From Dunaliella salina (Eukaryota; Chlorophyta; Chlorophyceae; Chlamydomonadales; Dunaliellaceae), in contig MU069477.1 of assembly GCA_002284615.2 (NCBI GenBank), forward strand, positions 124,904-144,211: DNA of 19,308 bases, given 5' to 3'. The notes under the pieces were generated by a model that saw only the letters and a list, made by a program, of their open reading frames with translations, did no database searches and was not told the origin of the DNA. Position numbers and translations under genes: made by a program. Of this stretch, positions 7,900-16,671 are shown in pieces; position 1 is the stretch's first letter, and each line of letters begins with the position of its first letter.

Positions 7900-8559
7900 G
7901 TGAGAGTGGTGTCATGGGTAGCAGGGTGAGTGCAGCTGAGTGTGTGATGTAGCTTTCTCGCTCTGGAATTCCAGAGCGTGCATGTGTTAGGATTACCTGG
8001 CCTGGCTGCTGCTTCTCATACCCTTTGGCTCTTTCATAATTTACTCAAATTTCAGATGTAAGTACATCCAAGTTAGTTCCATGTCAAGAAGGTCCGCCTT
8101 TTTTGGTTCTCAAAAAGGAAGGGGTTGCGCTATGGGAATTGACCAGGATTTGGAATACAAACGAGGCAGGACAATTTTTTTGACAATGAAATCAGGGAGG
8201 TGCCGAAAGAAATTTGACTACCTGCATGTGTAAACTTTGGTTGGGACCCCTCAAAGGAACCCACCCACTACACCTCAACCCCCCATGGAAAGATCTTTGC
8301 GTGCCTCGGCATGCTTCACCACTATACTTGTCCGAACAGGTGCTGTGGGGCAAGGCCTAAGCACGCATGTGCAGAGCCACTCTCCATGTCTTGGGGGATA
8401 ATCCTTGTGAAGGGGTTTTAAGCAAAAGTGTGCTAAAAAGGCATAAGTGTTTTAAAAAGGTGTTTGCAAAATACAGGTGCAAAGTGCAAAGGTTTGTGTT
8501 GCAATTTGAAAAGATATGAAAAAAAAGCCTACGCAAGCCGAAGGCTGTGTGCATTGAGG
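7900..8559. other. No supported gene
   Basis: Starts with the intron donor at 7900. The rest is low in coding potential on both strands, with A-rich stretches near 8110-8190 and 8410-8460. No repeat family was recognised apart from its junction with LINE copy 2. Confidence 0.5.
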
Positions 8560-8940
8560 GAAAGGTCCCCTTATTGGAAAACTGGAGGCCTCACCAGAAG
8601 GCCCTCTAAACCTACACTAGACACATATAGCCTAGGAGAGAGCCAGAAGCAGATCTAATGGGGACCTGGAGGTTTGTCAACCATTCTCCTGGAAGCCAGA
8701 CTCTCCTTCTCTTGTCCTCCGCTGCCGCGCGCCCAGCAAAACCCTCCCCAGAAGCCCCCTGAAAATGAAAAGCATGTCTGGTTCTAATGACATGGTTAAT
8801 CTTTGAATGGTATGGTTCCTTAGCTCGGATGCAAGTGATTTAGCTTTTTGTTGGGTAAGGCCCAGATGTAGAAGAGTTGTGATTGTATACTCGTTGTAAA
8901 TTGTGCCAATCACACCAACTAAGATGATGTACAAAGTCAC
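8560..8940 (-). mobile_element. 5'-truncated LINE 3' end, copy 2
   Basis: The minus strand from 8940 reads MTLYIILVGVIGTIY, then LASELRNHTIQRLTMSLEP, parallel to copy 1 (ILLGVGGTIY ... HSAQFAHKF). The 3' flank carries AGATCTAATGGGGACCTGG, comparable to CTGATGGGGATCTGG in copy 3. Only the extreme C-terminal region of the presumed ORF2 remains. No target duplication was identified. Confidence 0.65.
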
Positions 8941-9481
8941 TTCTTATTCTTGTTTGGATTTTTTTAGCTGCCCAACTCTGTGAAACAAGGCAAGACTTTC
9001 CTCAAGCACGCAAACAAGACTGCCATCCACACAGACAAGTCCATACAGATGATTCTTGCGAGGGGGAATGTGGGATGAAGCGCGTTGCTCTAGGGGGTCT
9101 GGATTGTCGTAGCCACAGAAGCTTGCTTCCACACGACCATGGAAGGTCACAGTGGATACTATCAGAGATTGCCTGCAAAGATCATTTGTGTGTGCGGTTT
9201 TGCAGAGCGTGCTCCCTGTGGGGTAAAAACAAACAAACAAAAGTCTCATGGATCCCTTATAGTTGCAGCAGGTTGCCACAGATAGCCACAGGAATTGCCG
9301 GGATGTGCCGATGCACAGGCATTTTGTTTGCAATGATGTTACCTTACTCATTACTTATTACAATAAACTGCTGCATCATGCGCAGACGCAGCTGGTTGTT
9401 TGTATGCTCTGCAGAAGCTGGCTACTCTGGTGGCTTTAGTCTGGCATGCCTGTCTTGTTTGTTACGTAATTCAACCTTTGG
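8941..9481. other. No supported gene
   Basis: Two opposing ORFs (9075-9554 plus, 8944-9351 minus) overlap without known motifs. Neither shows clear splice context or codon character. Confidence 0.45.
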
Positions 9482-9630
9482 CACCCCCAAGGAATGCGAG
9501 CGTTCAGCTGCCACATTGAGCAAGCGCGCAAGAGTATGCACAATATGCACATAATATGTGCGCATGACGCAGGGACACCCCCAAGGACTGTGAGCGTTAA
9601 GCCGTGATGAGCAAGCGTGAGGAGACTGTG
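9482..9630. repeat. Two-copy direct repeat, period 94
   Basis: CACCCCCAAGGA starts at 9482 and at 9576. Each is followed by similar GAGCGTT-AGC and GAGCAAGCG segments, about 50 bp long. Between them lies a perfect 7-bp-arm palindrome, GCACATA-A-TATGTGC (9547-9561). Confidence 0.8.
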
Positions 9631-9663
9631 CAGCATCGCCATGAAGAGAAGGCCCCAAAAAAT

Positions 9664-9718
9664 CTAAACCCTAAAACCCTAAACCCTAAACCCAAAACCC
9701 TAAACCCTAAACCCAAGG
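9664..9718 (+). repeat. Interstitial telomere-type repeat, about seven units
   Basis: Consecutive units are CCCTAAAA (9669), CCCTAAA (9677, 9684), CCCAAAA (9691), CCCTAAA (9698, 9705) and CCCAAGG (9712), preceded by a partial CTAAA. The 7-base unit is the Arabidopsis-type telomere repeat and the 8-base unit is the Chlamydomonas-type. The mixture and the flanking unique sequence show this is internal rather than a chromosome end. Confidence 0.92.
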
Positions 9719-9730
9719 AAAATGGCTGGA

Positions 9731-9868
9731 TTTCTATACCTGACCAACCACTGGGTCTTTTCACTCCTTTTTTTTGCAATGATATTCTTTTGGTACAAGG
9801 ACTCCAAATCACTTGAAAACATGCAATTTGGTGCCGTGGGTGGTTTGGAATAAAGGTAGGGTGTTCAA
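9731..9868 (+). repeat. Dispersed repeat, copy A
   Basis: Shares an ordered series of blocks with the reverse complement of 17000-17135: AACCACTGGGT, TTTTCACT, TTTTTTGCA, TACAAGGA-CCAAA, and GTGGGTGGT--GGAAT. The overall length is about 130 bp, with similarity roughly 70-75% by eye. The family is unrecognised and no coding motif was found. It begins 12 bp after the telomere-like array. Confidence 0.75.
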
Positions 9869-10519
9869 AAGGTAGGGCAAGCCGTGGCTGATTAGGCATA
9901 TGGGGGCAGACCCTGTACAATTTTACCCTGGTTCTTCAGAAAGCCTGTTTTACATTTTAAAATCAAATTCAAGTGTACAGGGATTGCCCCCACCCATACG
10001 GGGAGCATACTAAAGACACCCCTTTTGGGGGGAACTTGTCCAGCTCTGGCATATGCTTGCCTAAGTCAAGATCCAAATACCTAGGGGCAGAAAAGGGCGG
10101 TCCGTGAGCAGACAAAGGTTAAAGTATAAGTAAAAAGTAAATGTCTTTGCTGGACACAATCAGCGTGCATTAAGGAAAGACCCAGCATTTGGCACTGAAA
10201 CAAATCGTGCAACCCACCAGAGAGCTAACTAACTACAAAAGGCAACCGAACTAATGTGGATCCGGTGGTTGTCTGCCATCCGGCCAAGCATGCGCCTGGC
10301 TCGCCTGTAAGCAGCCCGCCCTGTCGCCCAACCCCCCCAAAACCCATTGTTTGAGTTGCTGAATTGGATGGCATATTTGGTGCTTGTTATTTTTGTCAGA
10401 GTCTTTGCAGCATGGCATTGGAGTGGTTTTGCAAGTGTATGGGCTTTTTGTTTAAGCAGACCAAGCTCACAGAGTGGTTTTATTGTATACTAACCAATAG
10501 TGCTGAGGCTGAACAGGAT
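9869..10519. other. No supported gene; contains an inverted repeat
   Basis: No exon recognised. GGGGGCAGACCCTGTACA (9902-9919) and the inverse-matching TGTACAGGGATTGCCCCC (9974-9991) pair at 16 of 18 positions with a 54-base spacer, like a small MITE or fold-back. No flanking target duplication was seen. Confidence 0.6.
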
Positions 10520-10579
10520 GTGCATCCCAACAAATTAGCTTACCACAGGGTGCATCCCACGGAATTAGCTTACCACAGG
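10520..10579. repeat. Two 30-bp tandem units
   Basis: GTGCATCCCA starts at 10520 and 10550, and both units continue AATTAGCTTACCACAGG with two to three differences. Confidence 0.9.
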
Positions 10580-11052
10580 GTGGCACTACCTTTTCGGCAT
10601 AATTCTTATTTTGGCAAGCCCATCCATGTGCTAGATATCTGTACCTTGACTTAAGTAGGCACATGCAAAGGAACATCACATGCTTCAGGTTGCATGCATT
10701 AAGGGTTAACTTGAGGGTTGAAACTTCCCGTTGGCAAGGACATGCACCTACTTGTAATTTGTGTGGATCCCTTCAATTTCAACATGAAAGACAAGTTATT
10801 TCTGCTGCTATTGCAAATTCTTAAGTTGTCTTACAAGGAAGCTTGCACACCTTTTTGCATTTTGGTCTGCACACAAAGTGCTAGATGACACAGGTCCTGT
10901 CTTATTTTCACAAGCTCGTTCTGAAGGTCTCTTCCTTTTTTTCCAAAATCAAGGAACTGATACCTATCGTTTTACCAACAAACTTATGATTTTTATCACA
11001 ATGCCCATCAGTCAAACTATCTGGCTGAAGGTGTACATACCTAAATGTAAAT
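10580..11052. other. No supported gene
   Basis: AT-richer sequence with no clear exon, motif or repeat on either strand. Confidence 0.5.
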
Positions 11053-11142
11053 GTAAATGCAACCAATAGTATTGGTTGTAAAGTAAATGCAATCAGTAGT
11101 ATTGTTTGTAAAGTAAATGCAACCAATAGTATTGGTTGTATT
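11053..11142. repeat. Three 30-bp tandem units, each a palindrome
   Basis: Units start at 11053, 11083 and 11113. Units 1 and 3 contain AACCAATA-G-TATTGGTT, a perfect palindrome with 8-bp arms carrying CCAAT in both orientations. Unit 2 is diverged (AATCAGTAGTATTGTTT). It lies at the 3' side of the minus-strand Gly-rich ORF. Confidence 0.92.
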
Positions 11143-11236
11143 ATTGCGATGTGCTCCTCAGAGGGATTTTGTTCTGAGCCTCTCTATGGTACGCTTATGT
11201 TGACCTTGGGCAATTGATGGAGTTTCTTCAGGTTAA

Positions 11237-11910
11237 TTATCTGGGCAGAATTTTATTAGAGCCGGGAGGAGTTCCTTGCCTCAGCAAACTGCCTGGACGA
11301 CTACTTTGTGGGGCTCCTTGTGCTAATTGCACATTTAGAGAGCCTCCACTGACAGAACCTTGATTTACGCTGCCAACTTGGTTTTGATTGAAGTAATCCC
11401 CTGAGTCTGGTGCAAAAGTCAAGCGCATCCCAAAAGGACCTGAATACGTCCTGCATCCAAAGCTATCACTAATTCGTTGTGCAGAGCCAGCAGAGCCCCC
11501 TGCTTGATCGTTGTTGGACGGGTTACCAGAAGATCTAAGGAGCTTCTTGCTGGTAAGATATTATTCCTTGATGAACCTGATTGCTGATTGGCTGATGAGT
11601 TGCCTGAACAGCTTGATTGTTGCAGTGTGCGGGGCAATGGTCTAACCCTTCCTGCACTACCGCCTCCAGGAGGGTTGCGCAGACCTGGATTAGAAAAAGG
11701 TAAAGGAGGAAGGCCGCCCATGCCTCCACCACCTCCGTGCCCTCCAATGTTCTCTCCTCCACCGCCACCACCGCCCCCTCCACCAAATGCTCTCCCACCG
11801 CCACCTCCGCCGCCCCTGCCTCTCCCCCTACCCCTGCCTGCCAACTGACGCTCTCTGATTATTGGAGTGTTCACGGTTGCGGGCGGGTACAGGACCTCAA
11901 GCAAGTGCAT
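11237..11910 (-). CDS. Gly-rich, Asn/Ser/Gln-rich protein candidate, frame change inside
   Basis: Minus-strand frame 11910-11419 starts MHLLEVLYPPATVNTP, then GRGRGRGRGGGGGGGRAF and long Gly runs, then a Ser/Gln/Asn-rich stretch (SGNSSANQQSGSSRNN). Between 11560 and 11419 a second frame overlaps and gives a compositionally matching continuation (RSSGNPSNNDQAGGSAGSA, then FAPDSGDYFNQNQVGS) ending at 11237. The composition match suggests one protein interrupted by a frameshift near 11560-11520 or joined by a small intron. RG/Gly-rich regions often bind RNA, but no domain is recognised. The opposite strand instead encodes a Pro-rich ORF (11588-11848), extensin-like, so the coding strand is not certain. 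Confidence 0.4.
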
Positions 11911-12202
11911 CGCGCATTGGTGCGTGAAAGATCTACGTCCGGATGGCTACACTTCTACTTCTATGATCAATAATTTAATTAGTATTCAAAGAACATGACC
12001 TGGTACATGTATAATAGGTGGTCAAACACAGGTAGAAACAGGAATTCACAGTAGGTGCGAATCCTATTGTGCATTAGAGTTATGCGCAAGCGTTTCCAAG
12101 CGCCTGCGGATGTTCCTGGGTACGGGCATCTTTGAATTTAGGGGATAAAAAGCGTGTGTTCACTTGCGCCCGCGCGCGCTCGCGCGACGCCCCCACGGTC
12201 CC
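11911..12202. other. No gene; alternating GC tract
   Basis: 12167-12189 is a CG/GC-alternating stretch (GCGCCCGCGCGCGCTCGCGC), unusual for this window and potentially Z-forming. No exon is recognised upstream of it. Confidence 0.5.
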
Positions 12203-12486
12203 CTTTTCTTTTCCGTGCGATGCATCCTGTTCAGCGCGAAACCAGACGCAGATCTAGACGGCAGCCAGGAGGAAAATTGTTTTTGTTTCCTCCGAGCGAC
12301 CCCAAAACCGTTCCCACCTTTCTTTTCTGCGAGCCACCTGTTCATGGCAAAATCAGGCGCAGATCCAGACGGCGGCTATGAGGATAGGTTTACTAACGCC
12401 ACATTTTCCTCCGAGCTACTCCCCCCTGAAACCAGTTTTCCCCCTTTCTTTTCTGTAAGCCACCTGTTCATGGCAAAATCAGGTGT
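12203..12486 (+). repeat. Three degenerate direct repeats (periods 111 and 126) within an open frame
   Basis: Repeat landmarks TGTTCA at 12228, 12339 and 12465 lie in blocks of the form CTTTTCTG-GAGCCACCTGTTCATGG followed by CAAAATCAGG. Both periods are multiples of three, and the plus-strand ORF 12164-12493 stays open, giving FFSASHLFMAKSGADPDGG and FFSVSHLFMAKSG. Whether it is translated is unknown. Confidence 0.75.
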
Positions 12487-12915
12487 TGTGTGATAGACAC
12501 GCATGCATGTTTTCAAGCCAAGTCATGTGTGTGCACATGGAGGCGGTGGGCTGCAGGCTGCATACAACGGCCCTGCAAGGCTTTGCTGTGCACAGCTATA
12601 CCTGGTTGAGTGTTGTGTGATAGACACACATGCATGTATTCAAGGCAATCCATGTGTGCATGCATAGAAACGGTGGGCTGCAGGCTGCATGCAATGGCCC
12701 TGCAAGGCTTTGTTGTGCACAGCTATACCTGGTTGAGTGTTGTGTGACAGACACACATGCATGTATTCAAGGCAAGTCATGTGTGCGCGCATGGAGACAG
12801 TGGGCTGCGGGTAGCAGACAATGACCCTGCAAGGCTCTGCTCTGCACGGTGATCTGGTTGAGCTTGTATGTTATAGATAATTGTACATGCATTCAAGTCC
12901 AGGGGAAGCAGCAGG
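12485..12915. repeat. 127-bp minisatellite, about 3.4 copies
   Basis: Units start GTTGTGTGA(T/C)AGACAC at 12485, 12612 and 12739, each containing GTGGGCTGC and CCTGCAAGGCT and ending ATCTGGTTGAG or CTGGTTGAGT. A shortened fourth unit starts at about 12861. Adjacent units 1 and 2 are the most similar. Confidence 0.95.
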
Positions 12916-13028
12916 GTGCAGTAGTATGACTGATGCATGTTACCAGAATGAGTGTAAGCTGGTCCCTACCACGATGTTGCATAATGGTGGTGCATGATCA
13001 ATACTTATCCAGCTTTCATAAAAGCTGT

Positions 13029-13299
13029 ACTTGCCATGGGGCTTCGGGGCCGGCATATCTCAACAGGGCTGTACCTGGGCAATTGGCTTGCCACCATGGG
13101 CTCAAGCAGAAACGATGACCATTTGAAGCCTTTGGAAGGGCCATCCATCATGATCAAGCGCTCAAATACCTTAGGTATTTATATTGGCCATTTTTGCCAT
13201 TTTTGGCATCAACGTTCATGACTATGGGCTTGCACGCAGAAGTTTGATGCAGAAATGAAGGCCAGCAATGCAGAACGGGATGCACAATGATTAAGTTTT
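13029..13299 (+). CDS. Tentative terminal exons of an unknown gene
   Basis: An open stretch ending near 13174 reads GLRGRHISTGLYLGNWLA, then EGPSIMIKRSNTL, and meets a donor-like TTAG/GTATTTA. A 78-bp intron to acceptor GATGCAG (13252) joins in phase to EMKASNAERDAQ and a TGA at 13297-13299. Both joints are plausible, but the acceptor choice is arbitrary, and nothing upstream confirms the gene. No family is recognised. Confidence 0.28.
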
Positions 13300-14188
13300 G
13301 GGCCCTTGCTGCCTGCATGAGTGGGCCACCTTGTGGCCACATACCATTGAATACACTTTTAGTTAACAGATAGCTGCACAGTGCCCTTTCGCTGATGCCC
13401 TGAACTCAGATATTGCATGCTGTTGTGTCAGCCCTCAGGGAGCCCCAGAGGCAAGAGGCACGAGAGAAAAATGGACACGTCTTTAATTCTGTAATGCATG
13501 GCTCCATGGCTTTGCCATCCAGATTTGGATCGGAGTGTGGCACGAAGGTTGCTCAGCACAATTGATTTAACACATGCACGCTACCCTCTTCCTTTAAGCC
13601 TGTTCCATTTGGGCATTTGGATGGATCTGAATGATCTGCATGTGATCTATGTGCCACCAGGATGTCTTATTTTGGTTGCATTAGCTGCGCAAAACAGGCA
13701 ACTGGTAAGGATGGGGGGGCCGCTCCAGCATACTCACCATGGCCCTCTCATAGAGGTTTGGACTGGGTTTGTCCTCCTGAAACTCCTATCTAAATATCCT
13801 TAATTAGCTGCCTGGCTTTCTGCAAGCCATGTGGCTGAAGTTGGTGTTGGTGGCATACTTACCTTCAGCCTTGTCTGGAGGATTATGCTGCATGCCTCCT
13901 GCTCGAATGCTTCACTTGCAGCTTGGCTTCTTGCATTTTTTAAGCTGTGCTGCTGGAAGGGGTCCCCAAGGCATACTTGTTGTCACCACACTCGGTGGGT
14001 ATGTGCTGCTGGCCCCATGAAAGCTCATTTCTACCCCTTGGTTGGTGTTCTTTTCAACTCCCTTACAGCTCATTCCCACCCTGTTGAACTCAACTCACCC
14101 AAGCTTGTTTCGTTTCGCTTCATTTCAACCCACTTCATTGCAACCCACTCTGGCTCGTTTCCATCTTGCTCATCTTCCAACTTTGTCC

Positions 14189-14190
<2 letters not shown>
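13300..14190. other. No supported exon; expected site of missing ABC ATPase exons
   Basis: Searched by eye for Walker A (G-x4-GK-S/T) and a Q-loop upstream of the ABC exon at 14293 and found neither. A donor-like ACTG/GTAAGG at 13704 exists without a convincing exon. 14090-14180 is strongly pyrimidine-rich. Confidence 0.45.

Positions 14191-14231
<41 letters not shown>
14191..14231 (+). repeat. (GT)20 microsatellite
   Basis: A 41-bp GT run beginning directly after TTTGTCCAG, about 60 bp before an ABC ATPase exon. Confidence 0.97.
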
Positions 14232-14232
<1 letters not shown>

Positions 14233-14413
14233 CGTACTGCTCTCCCCATCATAGCTCGTTTCCCTCCTCCGACTGCCTGCCTGGCTTCCCAGGTCCTGCG
14301 AGCTGTGCGGCTAGACGGGGTACCTATGGTCGGCTCACCTTGGACCTTGTCTGGTGGCCAAAAGAGGCGCTTGGCCTTGGCCATCCAGCTCGTGCCAGCC
14401 AGCCTTGCTGCTG

Positions 14414-14658
14414 CTGGATGAGCCACTAGCAGGTGTATGATGCTGGAAATTGCATGAGCTTGCTCAAGGTGCTCAAGAAGCTCCAGGTGCTCAAGGCGCT
14501 CTGCCATGCTGGTGATGCTATGGCTAATGTTTGAAAATGCTTAGATGAGCTGCTGGCAGGTGTGATGCTGTATAAAAGTTTGAGCGTGGTGTTCCATACC
14601 AATGCTGTGCGGGTGTTGCTGGCTGATGTTTGAGAGTGCCTGGTCGACCTGCTGGCAG
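14414..14658 (+). repeat. Degenerate copies of the exon A 3' end
   Basis: The Walker B exon end (CTGGATGAG-CACTAGCAG/GTGT, to 14432) is echoed at 14541-14559, read as LDELLAG followed by GTGTGATG, and more weakly at 14643-14658 (GTCGACCTGCTGGCAG). Offsets are about 127 and 100 bp, suggesting repeated local duplication of the exon-intron boundary. Confidence 0.55.
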
Positions 14659-14659
14659 T

Positions 14660-15094
14660 CACAGCGTTTGAAATGCTGCGTCCATGCTTACCTGACCCAC
14701 AATGGCATTGGTAGTAATCCATGGTGAATCCATGGTGGCATGGCATTGATATAGGATTTATATGGCGGTCATGATAGAAACCTATGATGGCGTTGATAAT
14801 AACAGACATTTGGAACAATTGACAGGGGTTAAATTAAACGCTCAAGGGAAAATACAAAACTTTTAATCACTTTCATATGCATGCCCTTTCCTGTGACCTT
14901 GTTTTCCATGATTAAGAATGTTTTTCACTTTGAAATAGGTACGTGTTAAAGAGGAAATCGGCCAACCCTACAAATGTGCCAATTGCAAAAAATCTGCCTG
15001 ATTGGCTGCAGCATAAACCCTACTTTTTGCCAAATGTCCACTCCACTCTACGCACCAGATTTGGTGACTTCCAATGACCTGGGGCCCAAATTGC
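14660..15094. other. ABC gene intron sequence
   Basis: Nothing coding recognised. ATGGTG/ATGGCA-type phrases recur at 14700-14800. Confidence 0.5.
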
Positions 15095-15096
15095 AA

Positions 15097-15456
15097 GCTG
15101 GGACTGGGAGGCATGCATGGAAGTTGTTCAATTTTTCAGTGGTTAATACACTCTTAAACTCGTAGAGGAGACTCCAAAGTGCTGCACACGGGCTTGAAGG
15201 GACATTCAAAAGTTGTGGATTTTTTTCTGTGTTCGTGCTTTGTTCAAGCTCCTCTAGGTATTTACCAATGCATGCAGGCCTGGACTGAGAGGCACGCATG
15301 GAAGTTGTGGAATTGCTGCAGCGGTTGAAAGAGGAGTGCACTCTGCTCGTGGTGAGTCTTGATGAGTGCATCTGTTATTGCCGCTTTTCTTTTTCTTCTT
15401 GCTCAACAAGAATGGTGCATGCAATATTGATGTTTCGGAGTGCGTGCTTGAATCTC
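15097..15456 (+). repeat. 181-bp tandem duplication containing the ABC D-loop exon
   Basis: The exon B region at 15278 has a diverged copy starting at 15097. The copy reads GWDWEACMEVVQFF and keeps TGG where exon B has TGA. Its acceptor-position bases are AA (15095-15096) instead of AG, and its 3' part is scrambled by indels. Similarity is strongest over 15097-15130 versus 15278-15311 and weak elsewhere. Confidence 0.7.
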
Positions 15457-15457
15457 A

Positions 15458-15705
15458 TCCTGCTTGTGATGTGAGCTTAAAAGCAAGGTAGCTTGGGTTC
15501 AAGGGCTCTCTTATTGTTACTATGGAATTATTGATATTATCTCATATTTAGGATATGAGAATTTTTTAGACCGCAGGTCGTCTGGATTTTGACAAGCCTG
15601 TCCCTGATGGACCCTCAGCCAGCAATGCCTGCAAGCATCATTTAGGATCCTGTTTGTGATGTGAGCGCACTTGCAAGTTCAGCCTGGGTCAAAGGGCTCT
15701 CATAC
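15458..15705. repeat. Diverged direct repeat, period about 189
   Basis: TCCTG-TTGTGATGTGAGC ... GGGTTCAAGGGCTCTC near 15458-15512 recurs near 15647-15702 with GGGTCAAAGGGCTCTC. Between them, TCTCATAT and ATATGAGA (15540-15560) form an 8-bp-arm hairpin. Confidence 0.7.
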
Positions 15706-16195
15706 TGGGTGATTTTTGCTGGGTCTGTCCCTTATGGGCCTCATCCAGTGATGCCTGCAAGCATTTGTTTCATAATTTCTGATGGACCCTCAGCCAGTCC
15801 TGCCTGCAAGCAACGTTTTTCTGATGGACCATCTGCCAGTCCTGCCTGCAAGCATCATTTCTGATGGACCCTCAACCAATGATGCCTACAAGCACCATTT
15901 CTGATGGATCCTCCTGCAAGCATCATTTCTGATGGACCCTCCTGCACAAGCATCATTTCTGATGGACCCTCCTGCAAGCATCATTTCTGGTGGACCATCT
16001 GCCAGTGATGCCTGCAATCATTATTTCTGATGGACCTTCAGCCAGTGATGCGTGCAAGCATCATTTCTTCACGTCTCCTCCGCCAGTGATGACTGCACGT
16101 ATCATCATTTTGGAGAATCCTCAGCCAGTGATGCATGCTAGCATCATTTCTGGTGGACCCTCAGCCAGTGGTGCCTGCAAGCATCATTTCTGTAC
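15597..16195. repeat. 40-bp / 27-bp minisatellite inside the ABC gene intron, about 15 units
   Basis: The full unit is about 40 bp: CTGATGGACCCTCAGCCAG followed by TGATGCCTGCAAGCATCATTT. Between 15896 and 15985 there are three shorter units of 27-30 bp that lack the middle CAGCCAGTGATGC. The 40-bp period is out of step with codons, so the short SDGPSAS-like ORFs are by-products. The array lies between exon B and exon C. Confidence 0.95.
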
Positions 16196-16671
16196 CCACT
16201 TTGTTTGTTCAGTCTTAAACAGGGGAGGGGAAGCGGACCATCGAACTCATACTACACATGCCCAATTTGCATGTGGTGGGTGTCAAGGAACACAATGAAA
16301 ACGATGATCTGCCCCTTGTTGATGCCGGCACGGAATGTCTCAGGGGAAGGAGATGCCTTGCATGCTCTGTGTGGAATTTTAAGTGCAAGAAGTGTTGAGA
16401 TTGTTTTGACTCCCTGACGTCCTCTTCTTCTCTTTTTTCCTTCTGTTTGCAACAGCTTGTGCAGACTGGACAAGGGGCACGTGTTATGGCGTTGGGACTA
16501 CATGGCTGCAAGGCTGTCGCTGACAAAGGCCCAACTAGTTTCAGTTTGCAACAGTGTGCCTTGTGTGGTCTGCAGGTCAGCCATGATCTCAAAGAGGTGG
16601 CTCCTCTGGTGGATAACGCTGGGAGCGTGAAGCTGGACGGCACACTGGAACCAGTGCAGTGGCTACCCTGA

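Larger units (their letters stand above)
14293..16671 (+). pseudogene. ABC ATPase, C-terminal exons (ABCI11/NAP14-like), with frameshift and nonsense change
   Basis: Exon A (14293-14432) follows a pyrimidine-rich CTTCCCAG acceptor and encodes VLRAVRLDGVPMVGS, the ABC signature LSGGQKRRLALAIQLV and, after one extra base near 14404, Walker B LLLLDEPLAG. Its phase-1 donor CAG/GTGTAT joins exon B (15278-15351): GLD, then TGA at 15286-15288, then EARMEVVELLQRLKEE and CTLLV, donor GTG/GTGAGT. Phase 0 joins exon C (16576-16671): VSHDLKEVAPLVD with the switch histidine, ending QWLP-TGA. Order and spacing are those of a standard nucleotide-binding domain. The sequence resembles soluble plastid-type ABC proteins of the ABCI11/NAP14 kind (inference). 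No Walker A or Q-loop was found upstream. The 1-base insertion, the stop in the D-loop region and the missing N-terminal exons argue for a pseudogene, unless they are assembly errors. Confidence 0.78.

Noticed and set aside
7490..7903. Single 137-codon ORF running through the (TG)n tract
   Set aside because: The Cys-Val run is translated microsatellite. Only the part after about 7729 looks coding, and it is better explained as an exon.
14433..14486. Alternative exon A extension reading SLLKVLKKLQ after a second one-base shift
   Set aside because: It resembles the segment after the D-loop, but needs a further indel and a weak donor. The exon B model fits phase at both junctions with a better D-loop match.
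15661..16298. Repeat-protein ORFs with SDGPSAS units
   Set aside because: The 40-bp period is not a multiple of three, so frames rotate through the array. It is a minisatellite in an intron.
16455..16575. Upstream acceptor (TTTGCAACAG at 16445-16454) as start of the last ABC exon
   Set aside because: It would insert about 40 residues between CTLLV and VSHD, where ABC ATPases have none. The acceptor at 16575 gives the direct joint.
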